From Desulfurivibrionaceae bacterium (lineage in GTDB: Bacteria > Desulfobacterota > Desulfobulbia > Desulfobulbales > UBA5123): a stretch of 40,507 nt of DNA. Shown one piece after another: positions 1-7,961 of the stretch. The stretch's first letter is position 1; every line of letters starts with the position of its first letter. The notes beneath the pieces are model-generated. The model did no database searches, was not told the origin of the DNA, and was given only the letters and a program-made list of their open reading frames with translations. The stretch spans positions 1-40,507 of the forward strand of contig JAQYVW010000023.1 of NCBI GenBank assembly GCA_030145325.1, given 5' to 3'. Both the position numbers and the translations under genes were made by a program.

Positions 1-1
1 G

Positions 2-331
2 CTCAGAAGGCAACAGGGGCTGCGGGCGAAGATGATCCACGGTGTTTTGCTCCCCGAATTACTGGGGCGAGTGGCGCGATACTTTGGGCTTGATAGCAGT
101 AAACTCCGACGAAGGAGCAGAAGCCGGGATGTGTCTAATGCGCGGGATGTGTCTAATGCGCGCGATGTGTTTTGTTCCTTGGCGGTACGTCTGCTGCGTC
201 ACAGCGGCACCAGAGTTGGAGATGAGCTCGGTGTGAAGCGCTCGGCGGTCAGCCATGCGGTTAAGCGTGGAGGGGAGATTGCAGAAAGGATCGGTGGGAT
301 TGTTGAGGAAATCTTTGAGGGTGTAACTTAA
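2..331 (+). CDS. RAYT-like transposase, C-terminal part (5' partial)
   Basis: The frame is open to the left edge, so this is the 3' end of a longer gene. The visible part ends in a helix-turn-helix resembling the DnaA C-terminal DNA-binding fold, with residues like ARDVFCSLAVRLLRHSG followed by a second helix containing LGVKRSAVSHAVKRG. This tail is typical of REP-associated tyrosine (Y1/HUH) transposases; the catalytic HUH domain would lie outside the window. Just before the helix, an 18-bp unit is duplicated in tandem and in frame, adding RDVSNA twice. It is unrelated in function to the divergent operon that follows. The HTH tail is seen; the RAYT assignment is inferred from this tail alone. 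Confidence 0.6.
   Translation, partial: LRRQQGLRAKMIHGVLLPELLGRVARYFGLDSSKLRRRSRSRDVSNARDVSNARDVFCSLAVRLLRHSGTRVGDELGVKRSAVSHAVKRGGEIAERIGGIVEEIFEGVT
126..161 (+). repeat. 18-bp perfect tandem duplication inside the RAYT-like gene
   Basis: Two identical 18-bp copies (126-143 and 144-161) lie end to end, followed by a degenerate third beginning at 162. The unit is a multiple of three, so it inserts six residues (RDVSNA) without breaking the frame. It looks like a recent slippage product. Confidence 0.9.
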
Positions 332-405
332 ACAAATAAACAACGTCCCCCCGCCCACGTTTACTACGGAAGGCGTTTTTTTTATTTTCAACATCAGCCG
401 GAAGG

Positions 406-696
406 CTAATGCGCAATCATCGCATAACCGATCAGGCCGACACTCATCACCGTAGCGCCATACAACATGATCTTATCAAGACGACTGGCTCTCCCTGCCC
501 GTTGCCAGTGATGCCAGTGAGCAAAACCAAGCAACAACACCGTGGCAGTTAGAAAATAGTAACGGTATTCGACAAACCAAACCGCAAAGGTCAAACTTCC
601 CAGGCCGAACCCGGCCAGGATAAAGGGCAGCTGTCAACAGAAGGCAAAGACAAAGGCCGAGGTGACAGCACTGGTGTTGGCAAGTTTTGTTTTCAT
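406..696 (-). CDS. MerT-like membrane selenoprotein (Cys-Sec pair)
   Basis: From ATG at 696 (good Shine-Dalgarno GGGGAGGAAAG) the frame reads 20 codons, meets TGA at 636-634, and continues without another stop to 406, giving 96 residues. The N-terminal membrane helix ends in C20-U21, followed by QLPFILAGFGLGSL. MerT mercuric transporters have a vicinal Cys-Cys pair at the matching place in their first helix, so UGA replaces the second Cys. The rest holds two further hydrophobic helices (around residues 35-60 and 72-93). A SECIS-like hairpin starts 13 nt after the UGA. The TlpA-like gene lies 21 nt upstream on the same strand, suggesting a redox or metal operon. Sec-containing MerT-like proteins are, as I recall, a reported selenoprotein family. 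A plain nonsense mutation is the alternative, but frame conservation and the hairpin argue against it. The substrate (mercury or another soft metal) is inferred. Confidence 0.75.
598..620 (-). promoter_or_regulatory. SECIS-like hairpin of the MerT-like selenoprotein
   Basis: On the minus strand the UGA at 636-634 is followed by a hairpin with four G-C pairs (GGCC/GGCC, 613-616 with 603-606), a U-U mismatch and three more pairs (two C-G, one U-G) below. The apical hexaloop is GGGUUC (612-607). The loop begins 21 nt after the UGA, within the usual range for bacterial SECIS elements, and starts with G as SelB-binding loops do. Confidence 0.65.
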
Positions 697-717
697 AAGC
701 TTTCCTCCCCTTGAGAC

Positions 718-1173
718 TTACAGCAATTTCTCGATTCCAGCCTGCAAGTCGTCAAAAGCGATCTTGCCTGGGTACCGCTGCCGTACCACCCCTTCCCTAT
801 CAATAAAAAAAGCCACCGGCACTCCCTTGACTCGAAACTGCCGAGCCATTGCCTCGCCAGAACCGAACGGGAAGGTCAGCCGGTATTTATGAACAAAAGA
901 TTTAATATCCGCGACTTCACCCATCACAAAAGCATTGAGAAAAAGCACATCCTTTTCCTTATACGCCTGATACGCCCGTTCAACATCGGCCGCTTCCGCC
1001 TGACAGATCGGACACCAATGCGCAACAAAATTAAGCACTACCACCTGCCCACGCAGTTCGGCGGCGGTATAGGTTTCTCCGGCCAGGCTGGTGAAGGTGA
1101 AGTCCACGGGCGCGCCCAGGGCAACAACCGGCCAGAGGAGACAGAACATGATCAACAACAATTTTCGTTTCAT
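718..1173 (-). CDS. TlpA-like periplasmic thioredoxin
   Basis: This is a 151-residue TlpA/ResA-type thiol-disulfide oxidoreductase. An N-terminal signal peptide (residues 1-20, ending VVALG) directs export. The thioredoxin fold carries the active-site CPIC at residues 54-57, preceded by VAHW, and the conserved cis-proline segment KGVPVAFFIDREG near residue 117. The start at 1173 has the Shine-Dalgarno GGAGG. Such proteins reduce or oxidise specific partner thiols outside the cytoplasm. The MerT-like selenoprotein follows 21 nt downstream, so this protein may keep its Cys-Sec pair reduced (inference). Confidence 0.85.
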   Translation of the reverse strand: MKRKLLLIMFCLLWPVVALGAPVDFTFTSLAGETYTAAELRGQVVVLNFVAHWCPICQAEAADVERAYQAYKEKDVLFLNAFVMGEVADIKSFVHKYRLTFPFGSGEAMARQFRVKGVPVAFFIDREGVVRQRYPGKIAFDDLQAGIEKLL

Positions 1174-1192
1174 GATAGCTACCCTCCGTTTA

Positions 1193-1202
1193 ATACGCGT
1201 AT
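1193..1202. promoter_or_regulatory. Palindrome ATACGCGTAT upstream of the tlpA-like gene
   Basis: A perfect 10-bp palindrome sits 20 bp before the tlpA-like start, in the promoter or leader. It could be a small operator. No regulator in the window can be assigned to it. Confidence 0.3.
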
Positions 1203-1263
1203 ATCATTCTCAAGGTTTCCCTCTCCCGCAACCACCAACCGACACTAACAACTCCTTGTATCC

Positions 1264-1284
1264 TTGACAAACACCCCTTGTCAA
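1264..1284. promoter_or_regulatory. Inverted repeat TTGACAA-N7-TTGTCAA between the divergent tlpA-like and gltB operons
   Basis: Two perfect 7-bp arms (1264-1270 and 1278-1284) flank a 7-nt spacer, about 170 bp before the glutamate synthase operon. The left arm also resembles a -35 box. A dimeric repressor site or a promoter element is possible; no sigma-54 core was seen in this gap. Confidence 0.3.
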
Positions 1285-1456
1285 CAGACGCTTCCCCCAT
1301 CTTTACCGCCAAGACAAAATCTCTACTTCTCGCAAATCAGCTCGAAACCAAATTTTCCCGCCAAAACCCTTGCAGTTACGCTAAAAAATTATTATTGGTG
1401 GGGGTTACGTTTATGCAGAACCGCTTTTTTGTACCCAGTAATTTTTTGGAGAAACC

Positions 1457-2572
1457 ATGTGCCGTTTAAGCGCAATAACCGCCAGTGAATATACTTCCGT
1501 GATGGAAGCAATCATGGCGTTGGATACCATGAAGGAAGGCCATGACGGCTCGGGCCTTGGTGTCACCCTACATGACCTGGGTGGCGAGTTCGAGCAGTTG
1601 AAGGAATATCCAATCCTATCAGGGATTTGCAACCCGGTGGGCCGCAAAAAGATCGATGACTACATGGAGGCCAGGGGATTCAAGGTCAAGTTCATGTGGG
1701 AGCCACGGATCACCGAAGTACCCGGCTCCAGCGTCGTAAAACGGGGCCAGTACCTGGCCACCGCCTATCAGTATCCCGATAATTATATGGATAAAAGCGA
1801 GGCGGAAAAAGGGACGCTACTCACTCAGACCCGCCTGGAACTGCGGCGACTTGGCGAGGTAGATGGCTCACTGTACGTCTTCTCGTTCTGGCCCGACGTC
1901 CTAACCTTAAAAGAGGTGGGCGATCCTCTGGAAGTAGGCGAATTCTTCGGCTTTGACAAGGAACCACTGCTGGCCCGCACCACCCTGGCCCAGGGACGGC
2001 AGAACACCAACTACGCCATCTACCTCTATGCCTGTCATCCCTTCTTCCTTGAAGGGTATTGCACCATGACCAACGGCGAGAACACCGCCTTTGTCCCCAA
2101 CCGCGACTATCTTTTGAGTCGAGGCGTTGCAGGCTATAACGGCTACAACTCTGATTCGGAAGTCTTCTGCCACATAATGCATTTCATGCACAAGCAGCTC
2201 AAGTATCCCATCCAGTACTACAAAGACGTGATAACCCCGCTCAAAGACAGCGAGATCGCCCAACGACCAGAAAAAGACGCCCTGCTGCTGATGAAACGGT
2301 CACTGCGGCAACTGTGCATCGACGGCCCCAACTGCGTCATCGGCTTCATGCCTGACGGCACTGTTTACATGACCCAGGACTCCAAAAAGCTTCGCCCCGG
2401 CATCGTCGGTGGCGGTCCCGGCAAGTATGCATTGATGAGCGAGGAGTGTGGCGTGGATCAGGTTATCCCCAATCGCAACAAGGAAAACGACATCATCCCC
2501 ATGCGGAATGATTTCATCACCATCGCGCCCGGCGCACAGGAGGTCCAGGTATGGAATCAGCTGGAAGGCTAG
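1457..2572 (+). CDS. Glutamate synthase, class II glutamine amidotransferase subunit (split GltB1)
   Basis: This 371-residue protein is the stand-alone glutaminase part of an archaeal-type split glutamate synthase. It begins MCRLSAIT, so Cys2 becomes the N-terminal nucleophile after Met removal, as in Ntn-type GATases. It releases ammonia from glutamine for the synthase subunit encoded next. The start is supported by GGAGAAACC just before ATG 1457. Its last 22 nt overlap the start of the synthase gene (2551), which points to translational coupling. In most bacteria this domain is fused into one ~1500-residue GltB; separate genes are known in archaea, Thermotogae and many Desulfobacterota. Confidence 0.88.
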   Translation: MCRLSAITASEYTSVMEAIMALDTMKEGHDGSGLGVTLHDLGGEFEQLKEYPILSGICNPVGRKKIDDYMEARGFKVKFMWEPRITEVPGSSVVKRGQYLATAYQYPDNYMDKSEAEKGTLLTQTRLELRRLGEVDGSLYVFSFWPDVLTLKEVGDPLEVGEFFGFDKEPLLARTTLAQGRQNTNYAIYLYACHPFFLEGYCTMTNGENTAFVPNRDYLLSRGVAGYNGYNSDSEVFCHIMHFMHKQLKYPIQYYKDVITPLKDSEIAQRPEKDALLLMKRSLRQLCIDGPNCVIGFMPDGTVYMTQDSKKLRPGIVGGGPGKYALMSEECGVDQVIPNRNKENDIIPMRNDFITIAPGAQEVQVWNQLEG

Positions 2573-4206
2573 ACCACAACGGCGAACTTTCGCTACTGGA
2601 ATTCCCCTATATCATCCGCTGGCGTGAAGATCGCTGCACCCGCTGCGGCAAATGCACCGCCGTCTGCCCCACCAAGGCCATTGAACCGTCGGCCATGGTC
2701 CAGCGCATCATTCAATCTGACGGCGCCACCCCCTTGCCGGATACCATCCGGAGGGTCAGCCACATCATCCGCCAGGTCTGCGACATCGACCGCCATTGCG
2801 TGGGCTGCGGCACCTGCTCGTTGGTCTGCCCCAACATGGCCATCGTCCCAGAGTACAACCCCAATCACAAATTCCTCTTCCACAAGAACCGGGGCGGGGT
2901 TCCCTATAAACGCGGGGGGCGCAGAAACGACCCGGCCACCAGCACCATCGACAAGCTTAAATTTACCCGCATCTCCATGCTCACCGACCCGGCTCTGGAC
3001 GCTGGTCGCCACGAATTTCATATCCGCACCTTGATGGGCCGGATTCCGCCCGCCGAGTCCTTGCAGATGCGCACCGAAGGCAACCGATTATACCTAGCCG
3101 AAGATGGCTTCATCCCGCCAGTAAGAGAAATCTTCCCCATCAGGATCGGCGGCATGTCCATCGGCGCCCTCTCGCCTCCCATGTGGGAAGGGATGGCCAT
3201 GGGAGTGGCCTACCTCAACGAGGTGGAGAACATTCCGGTGGTGATGTGTTCCGGCGAAGGTGGCCTGCCGCCGCGCCTGCTTAAATCGCGCTATCTCAAA
3301 TACTTCATCCCTCAGATCGCTTCCGGCTACTTTGGCTGGGATGAGATCATCCATGCCCTGCCCGATATGATCGAAGACCCGGCGGCCATTGAGATCAAGT
3401 ACGGCCAGGGGGCCAAGCCTGGAGACGGCGGCTTGCTGATGGCCTATAAGGTTCTGAAGCTCATCGCCAAGATTCGCGGGGTACCCATGTATGTGGATCT
3501 CGCCTCGCCGCCCACCCACCAGACCAAGTACTCCATTGAGGAGGCGGTGGCGAAAATGATCCAGTCGGTGAGCATGGCTTGGGGCTTTCGGGTACCGGTG
3601 TATCCGAAGATCTCCGGCACCAAGACGGCACTGGCGGTGTTGAACAATCTGGCGCGCAATCCTTACGCGGCAGCACTCACCATCGACGGCGAGGACGGCG
3701 CCACTGGCGCTGCTTTCAACGTCTCCATGGACAAGATGGGCCATCCCATTGCTTCGAACCTCCGCGACTGTTACCTGGAACTGGTGAAACAGGGCAAGCA
3801 AAATGAACTGCCCCTCTTTGCCGCCGGTGGCGTGGGCAAGGATGGCCATTTGGCCGCCAACGCTGCGGCCCTGATCATGCTGGGCGCTTCCGGGGTAGAT
3901 ATCGGCAGGTACATCCTCCAGGCCGCCGCCGGTTGCTTCGGCGATGAAAAGAATCGCTGCAACCTCTGCAACCTGGGCAAATGTCCGCGCGGCATTACCA
4001 CCCAGGACCCTCGCCTCTATAAACGTCTTAATGCCGACCATGTGGCGGAGCGGGTTGTTGATGTCTTCAAATCAGCCGAGGTGGAATTAAAGAAGATCTT
4101 CGCCCCCTTGGGTCGCTCCACCCAGCTGCCCATCGGCATGTCCGACGCCCTGGCGGTTACCGACCAGGCCATCGCCGACCGACTGAAGATTAGTTATGTA
4201 TGTTAA
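2551..4206 (+). CDS. Glutamate synthase, ferredoxin-FMN synthase subunit (split GltB2)
   Basis: A 551-residue protein. The N-terminus carries two 4Fe-4S motifs, CTRCGKCTAVCP (about residues 30-41) and CVGCGTCSLVCP (about 87-98). The rest is the FMN-binding synthase barrel, with landmarks CSGEGGLPPRL, KYGQGAKPGDGG, ISGTKTA, TIDGEDGATGAA and FAAGGVGKDGHLAANA. A cysteine cluster near residue 470 (CNLCNLGKCPRG) matches the 3Fe-4S site of glutamate synthases. It makes two glutamates from 2-oxoglutarate and glutamine-derived ammonia. The start overlaps the upstream GATase gene. The N-terminal ferredoxin extension is typical of the archaeal-type enzyme. Confidence 0.9.
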   Translation: MESAGRLDHNGELSLLEFPYIIRWREDRCTRCGKCTAVCPTKAIEPSAMVQRIIQSDGATPLPDTIRRVSHIIRQVCDIDRHCVGCGTCSLVCPNMAIVPEYNPNHKFLFHKNRGGVPYKRGGRRNDPATSTIDKLKFTRISMLTDPALDAGRHEFHIRTLMGRIPPAESLQMRTEGNRLYLAEDGFIPPVREIFPIRIGGMSIGALSPPMWEGMAMGVAYLNEVENIPVVMCSGEGGLPPRLLKSRYLKYFIPQIASGYFGWDEIIHALPDMIEDPAAIEIKYGQGAKPGDGGLLMAYKVLKLIAKIRGVPMYVDLASPPTHQTKYSIEEAVAKMIQSVSMAWGFRVPVYPKISGTKTALAVLNNLARNPYAAALTIDGEDGATGAAFNVSMDKMGHPIASNLRDCYLELVKQGKQNELPLFAAGGVGKDGHLAANAAALIMLGASGVDIGRYILQAAAGCFGDEKNRCNLCNLGKCPRGITTQDPRLYKRLNADHVAERVVDVFKSAEVELKKIFAPLGRSTQLPIGMSDALAVTDQAIADRLKISYVC

Positions 4207-4234
4207 TTAGTTGTTAGCCAATAGCCAATAGCCA
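4207..4234 (+). repeat. Heptanucleotide tandem repeat, 4 units (consensus WTAGCCA)
   Basis: Four 7-bp units (TTAGTTG, TTAGCCA, ATAGCCA, ATAGCCA) begin right after the stop codon of the synthase subunit. The same family recurs, in the same orientation, after nifH and after nifI2. Confidence 0.85.
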
Positions 4235-4258
4235 ACAACTTAATCCAGGTTTAAGACC

Positions 4259-6220
4259 ATGAATATCGAAGGCACTATAGACGGCAGACGGATCCCCTCA
4301 CGGGTTCTGGAAGAGACCGTACAGGCCGCCATCAAGGATGGCGCAAAAGAACTGGTCATCAAGGCCCAGGGCCAGCACGGCATCGGCGGCAGAATCTGGC
4401 CAAAGTATGGCCCGATCAAGATTACGGCCAGCGGCCCCATCGGCCAGCGAGTAGGAGCCATGGGGATGTTCGGTACCGAGATCGTTGTCGATGGCGGCGC
4501 TTCCGACGATGTGGGCTGGCTCAACTGCGGCGCCACAATCACCGTTCTGGGTGACGTTACCAACGGTGCCCATAACGCCGGAGCCCAAGGCACCCTCTAC
4601 GTGCAGGGCGGCGGCGGTGCGCGTTGCGACACCATGACCAAGCAAAACCCCCGTTTCGAGCCCCTGCAATCATGGTATTTCCGTGATGTGGGCGATTCCT
4701 TCGCTGAATTCAAGGCCGGCGGTATCGCCGTGGTCTGCGGGGTCACCCCCCGCCACCCAGACAATATCCTCGGCTACCGCCCCTGTGTGGGAATGGTGGG
4801 CGGCACCATCTATTTCCGGGGTAGCACCAAGGGATACAGTGACAAAGACGTCCAGTTACTAGACCTCACCGAACAGGATTGGCAGTGGCTTACCGAGAAC
4901 ATGAAACCGTACCTTGAAGCCATCAAGCGTACCGACCATCTTGGCGAACTGACCAAGGACAAGGGGGATTGGCAGAAGCTGGTCGCCTATACCCCGGCAG
5001 AGAAAAAGAATCTGGCTGGCAAACGCATGTCGGCCAGGGATTTTCGTCGCCAACACTGGGAAAAAGAAGTGGGCAAGGGCGGCATCTTTGCCGACATGGT
5101 GGAAGAGACCTTTACCCTGGCTCCCTACATCACCACCGGTAAGAACCGCCGACAAAAACCTCTATGGCAAAATGAAGAAAAACTCGCCCCCTGTGTAGCT
5201 GCATGCCCGGCAGGAATTCCCTCCCACAAACGCTACCAATTACTGCGCGACAACAAACAAAGCGAAGCGTTACGGCTGGTACTGGAATACAGTCCACTGC
5301 CCGCCTCGATCTGCGGTGAACTCTGCCCCAACCTGTGCATGAAGGCTTGCTCCAGAAAGCTTCTCGACAAAGCCCTTGACATCAAGGGGTTGGGCAAACT
5401 AAGCGGCGAAGTCACACCTCCTGAGCCATGCCAGAACACTGGCCGCAAGGTGGCAGTAATCGGCTCCGGCCCGGCAGGCCTTGCCGCCGCCTGGCAACTG
5501 ACCCTCCTTGGTCACCAAGTCACGGTTTACGAAGGAAAAGAACAACTGGGCGGCAAATTGCTCACCGCCGTTGACCAGGACAAACTCGCCTCCACCATCC
5601 TTCAACGCGACTTGGCCCGCATCACCACGACGTTTACCTGCAAAACCGGGGTAACAGTGGACAACAAGCTTTTGGCCAAACTCTGCACAGACAACGACGG
5701 CATCATCATTGCCTGCGGTGCCCAAGACAAAGAAGGCAAGGGACTATCCTTTCTCACCACCGGGATCAACCACGCCAAAGGAAAGATCAAGGTCAACGAG
5801 ATGGGCCAGACCGACGAACTCAAGGTCTTTGCGGTGGGCGATGTAATCAGCAGAGGGCTGGCCACCCACGCCATCGGCAGCGGTCGCCGTGGGGCCGACG
5901 CCCTCAGCAGCTTGATGATGGGTAACGACTACCAAGCAGAGAAACGAGAAACCATCGCTTACAAACAACTGAATCTTGTCTACTACGAAGCAGGGCAAAC
6001 CCCGGCTTCTCTGGCCGACGAAGCGCAACGGTGCGTCTCTTGCGGATCATGCCGTGACTGCCACCTCTGCGAATCCGCCTGCTACCACAATGCCATCACC
6101 CGCCGAGGCACGGAAAACGGCGAATTTGAATATATTGTCGATGAACAAAAATGTATCGGTTGTGGTTTCTGTGCCGGAATCTGCCCCTGCGGGGTGTGGA
6201 TAATGAGCGACAACCCTTAG
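4259..6220 (+). CDS. Glutamate synthase GXGXG domain fused to a GltD-like flavoprotein and a C-terminal ferredoxin (split GltB3/GltD)
   Basis: This 653-residue fusion has three parts. Residues 1-260 are the GXGXG beta-helix that normally closes GltB. Residues about 300-580 resemble GltD: a cysteine-rich 4Fe-4S region (CVAACPAGIPSHK, then CGELCPNLCMKAC) and an FAD Rossmann motif GSGPAGLAAAWQL near residue 400. Residues about 591-645 hold two ferredoxin motifs (CVSCGSCRDCHLCESAC and CIGCGFCAGICPCG). The segment that normally carries the NAD(P)H-binding Rossmann motif is missing: the chain runs from DGIIIACGA almost directly to KVFAVGD. The electron donor is therefore probably ferredoxin or a partner protein, not NADPH (inference). 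It lies 52 nt after the synthase gene, separated by heptamer repeats. Confidence 0.88.
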   Translation: MNIEGTIDGRRIPSRVLEETVQAAIKDGAKELVIKAQGQHGIGGRIWPKYGPIKITASGPIGQRVGAMGMFGTEIVVDGGASDDVGWLNCGATITVLGDVTNGAHNAGAQGTLYVQGGGGARCDTMTKQNPRFEPLQSWYFRDVGDSFAEFKAGGIAVVCGVTPRHPDNILGYRPCVGMVGGTIYFRGSTKGYSDKDVQLLDLTEQDWQWLTENMKPYLEAIKRTDHLGELTKDKGDWQKLVAYTPAEKKNLAGKRMSARDFRRQHWEKEVGKGGIFADMVEETFTLAPYITTGKNRRQKPLWQNEEKLAPCVAACPAGIPSHKRYQLLRDNKQSEALRLVLEYSPLPASICGELCPNLCMKACSRKLLDKALDIKGLGKLSGEVTPPEPCQNTGRKVAVIGSGPAGLAAAWQLTLLGHQVTVYEGKEQLGGKLLTAVDQDKLASTILQRDLARITTTFTCKTGVTVDNKLLAKLCTDNDGIIIACGAQDKEGKGLSFLTTGINHAKGKIKVNEMGQTDELKVFAVGDVISRGLATHAIGSGRRGADALSSLMMGNDYQAEKRETIAYKQLNLVYYEAGQTPASLADEAQRCVSCGSCRDCHLCESACYHNAITRRGTENGEFEYIVDEQKCIGCGFCAGICPCGVWIMSDNP

Positions 6221-6486
6221 GAGGGCGTCGGGGAATTACAATCGTAACGAAAAATTGAGGCATCGAGAACAAAATTTCAGGAATTTGAGGCGAAAAGCAC
6301 CGCTATTTAAGCAACAGCCCTGGAGTTTTGGGCCGATTCTTTCGATTTTGCAATGGATTTGGAATCCATCCGCCCCGCTCCCAATGTCGCGACAAGGATT
6401 AAATGCCGTAAATTTGTACAGCATTTCAGAGTTGACCTGACCCTAGATCATCTCGCCAACCTTACCAGCCGCCAACAAAGGCAGAC
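6221..6486. other. Intergenic region, possibly degenerate repeat
   Basis: No convincing gene. Short frames exist on both strands (about 60 codons) but lack ribosome-binding sites and family features. The sequence between 6240 and 6400 may be a degenerate interspersed element; no boundaries or terminal repeats are visible. Confidence 0.3.
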
Positions 6487-6519
6487 ATGCTACTCGCGCC
6501 ACCCCATGGGAACCTAACG

Positions 6520-7074
6520 ATGACCGGCACCTTGCGTAGCAACAAAGCACTAATCATCCTTGCTTGCCTAATCGCCATCCTGGCGGGATCGGCCCCCTGC
6601 TTGGCCGCCGGAAACACCGACAACGCTGCTGACATCCTTCGCATCGTCATCCCGGCTACGGCTTACGGAATGACCTTTCATCACCATGACCAGGAAGGTC
6701 GCGGCCAATTCAGCAAGGCCTTCCTCACCACCGTGGGCATAACTTACGGACTCAAGACGGCCATCAACCACGACGGCCCTAACGGCCACCAACAATCCTT
6801 CCCTTCCGGACATGCCGCCACCGCTTTTTCCGGAGCCTCGTTTCTCTTTCAACGCTACGGCTGGCAAACAGGTATCCCCGCCTATGCGGCTGCCACCTTT
6901 GTCGGCTGGAGCAGAATAGACTCGGACGATCACGATCTTATCGACGTAGCCGCCGGTGGTGCCATCAGTATCATCAGCACCCACCTGTTCACCACCAGGC
7001 TTGATAACAGCCTGCAAGTAATGCCCACCATCAGCGATGACTCCCTTGGCGTAAAAATATTCGGCAGATGGTAG
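6520..7074 (+). CDS. PAP2-family (acid phosphatase-like) periplasmic protein
   Basis: A 184-residue protein with a signal peptide (hydrophobic residues 9-28, ending APCLAAG). PAP2 motifs are in order: KTAINHDGP (first motif, with the usual Arg missing), PSGHAA (second, catalytic His) and SRIDSDDHDLID (third, SRxxxxxHxxxD). Such enzymes hydrolyse lipid phosphates or pyrophosphates at the membrane, but the substrate cannot be told here. ATG 6520 is preferred over an in-frame ATG at 6487 because the signal peptide starts there. The loss of the motif-one Arg is unusual and could lower activity. Confidence 0.8.
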   Translation: MTGTLRSNKALIILACLIAILAGSAPCLAAGNTDNAADILRIVIPATAYGMTFHHHDQEGRGQFSKAFLTTVGITYGLKTAINHDGPNGHQQSFPSGHAATAFSGASFLFQRYGWQTGIPAYAAATFVGWSRIDSDDHDLIDVAAGGAISIISTHLFTTRLDNSLQVMPTISDDSLGVKIFGRW

Positions 7075-7222
7075 CAGCCGCCACCTCTGCTGATGAGCCG
7101 AAAAAGAAATGCAAAACCCAGTCAGATCCTTTTACTTTATGCTAAGATGATTTCCGAACCACTGCTAACCACAGCAATGGACATTTAACCTTTGCACATT
7201 TTCAAAAACCTGGAGGAGATAC

Positions 7223-7855
7223 ATGGCAGCATCAGAATCTGAGCCCAACGGTACCGTCAAAAAAGAAACCATGATGATCATCGCCGTCACCGCCTTGCTG
7301 ATCGGCTTTTTGGGCGGCATCGTTTTTAGCGCCTACAAGACAGGCCCTACAACTCATCCCACCCCACAGACAAACACATCGTCACCCTTTATCAAGGCCC
7401 CGGCAAACGGAGGCATCAGCGCCCAAGACAGCGCCGCCATCCTTTCCTTGGAACGCGAGGTAGCTGTCAACAAAGACAACGTCATGGCCTGGACTCAACT
7501 CGGCCACAAATTCTTCGACACCAACCAACCGGCCAAAGCGATACCAGCCTATCAGCACGCCTTGGAACTCGACCCCAACACCCCTGACGTCTGGACGGAC
7601 CTGGGCGTCATGTTCCGCCGCACCAGTCAGCCCATGGAAGCGCTCAAGGCCTTTGACCATGCACGGCAAATCGACCCCAACCACCAACAGAGTCGCTTCA
7701 ACCGGGGCGTAGTCTTCCTTTACGACCTTAAGGATCCACAGAGCGCGGTGGCGGCATGGAAAGAACTCTTGGCCATTAAGCCCGACTCCATGGCTCCCAA
7801 TGGTCAACCGCTCTCCAAATTAATTGCTGATGTTGAGAAAACGATCAAGAAATAA
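7223..7855 (+). CDS. Membrane-anchored TPR protein
   Basis: This 210-residue protein has one N-terminal membrane segment (about residues 18-40), a Pro/Thr-rich linker (45-65), then two clear tetratricopeptide repeats and a degenerate third (about 85-190), for example AWTQLGHKFFDTNQPAKAI and VWTDLGVMFRRTSQPMEAL. It has a strong Shine-Dalgarno (CTGGAGGAG). The topology suggests a periplasmic protein-protein scaffold. No enzymatic domain is visible. A strong hairpin follows about 60 nt downstream. Confidence 0.75.
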   Translation: MAASESEPNGTVKKETMMIIAVTALLIGFLGGIVFSAYKTGPTTHPTPQTNTSSPFIKAPANGGISAQDSAAILSLEREVAVNKDNVMAWTQLGHKFFDTNQPAKAIPAYQHALELDPNTPDVWTDLGVMFRRTSQPMEALKAFDHARQIDPNHQQSRFNRGVVFLYDLKDPQSAVAAWKELLAIKPDSMAPNGQPLSKLIADVEKTIKK

Positions 7856-7916
7856 AGCCCACCTGAAGAACAATGGCGAGACGTAGGGATACGACTGGCT
7901 TTTACCAGACAATCAC

Positions 7917-7961
7917 AAATAAGAAAGCTCGCATATCTGTAATATGCGAGCTTTCTTATTT
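7917..7961. terminator. Perfect 20-bp hairpin, likely terminator
   Basis: Two 20-bp arms (7917-7936 and 7942-7961) are perfectly complementary around a 5-nt loop. The outer ends are A/T-rich (AAATAAGAAAG and its complement), so the right arm supplies a partly U-rich tail on either strand. It lies about 60 nt after the TPR gene and probably ends that transcript. Confidence 0.75.

Noticed and set aside
3094-4041. Long minus-strand frame of 315 codons inside the synthase gene
   Set aside because: It is the antisense shadow of the high-GC glutamate synthase frame; the product has no domain, and the plus-strand gene is unmistakable.
6236-6440. Two opposing frames of about 60 codons after the glutamate synthase operon
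   Set aside because: Neither has a ribosome site or family features; more likely degenerate repeat DNA.
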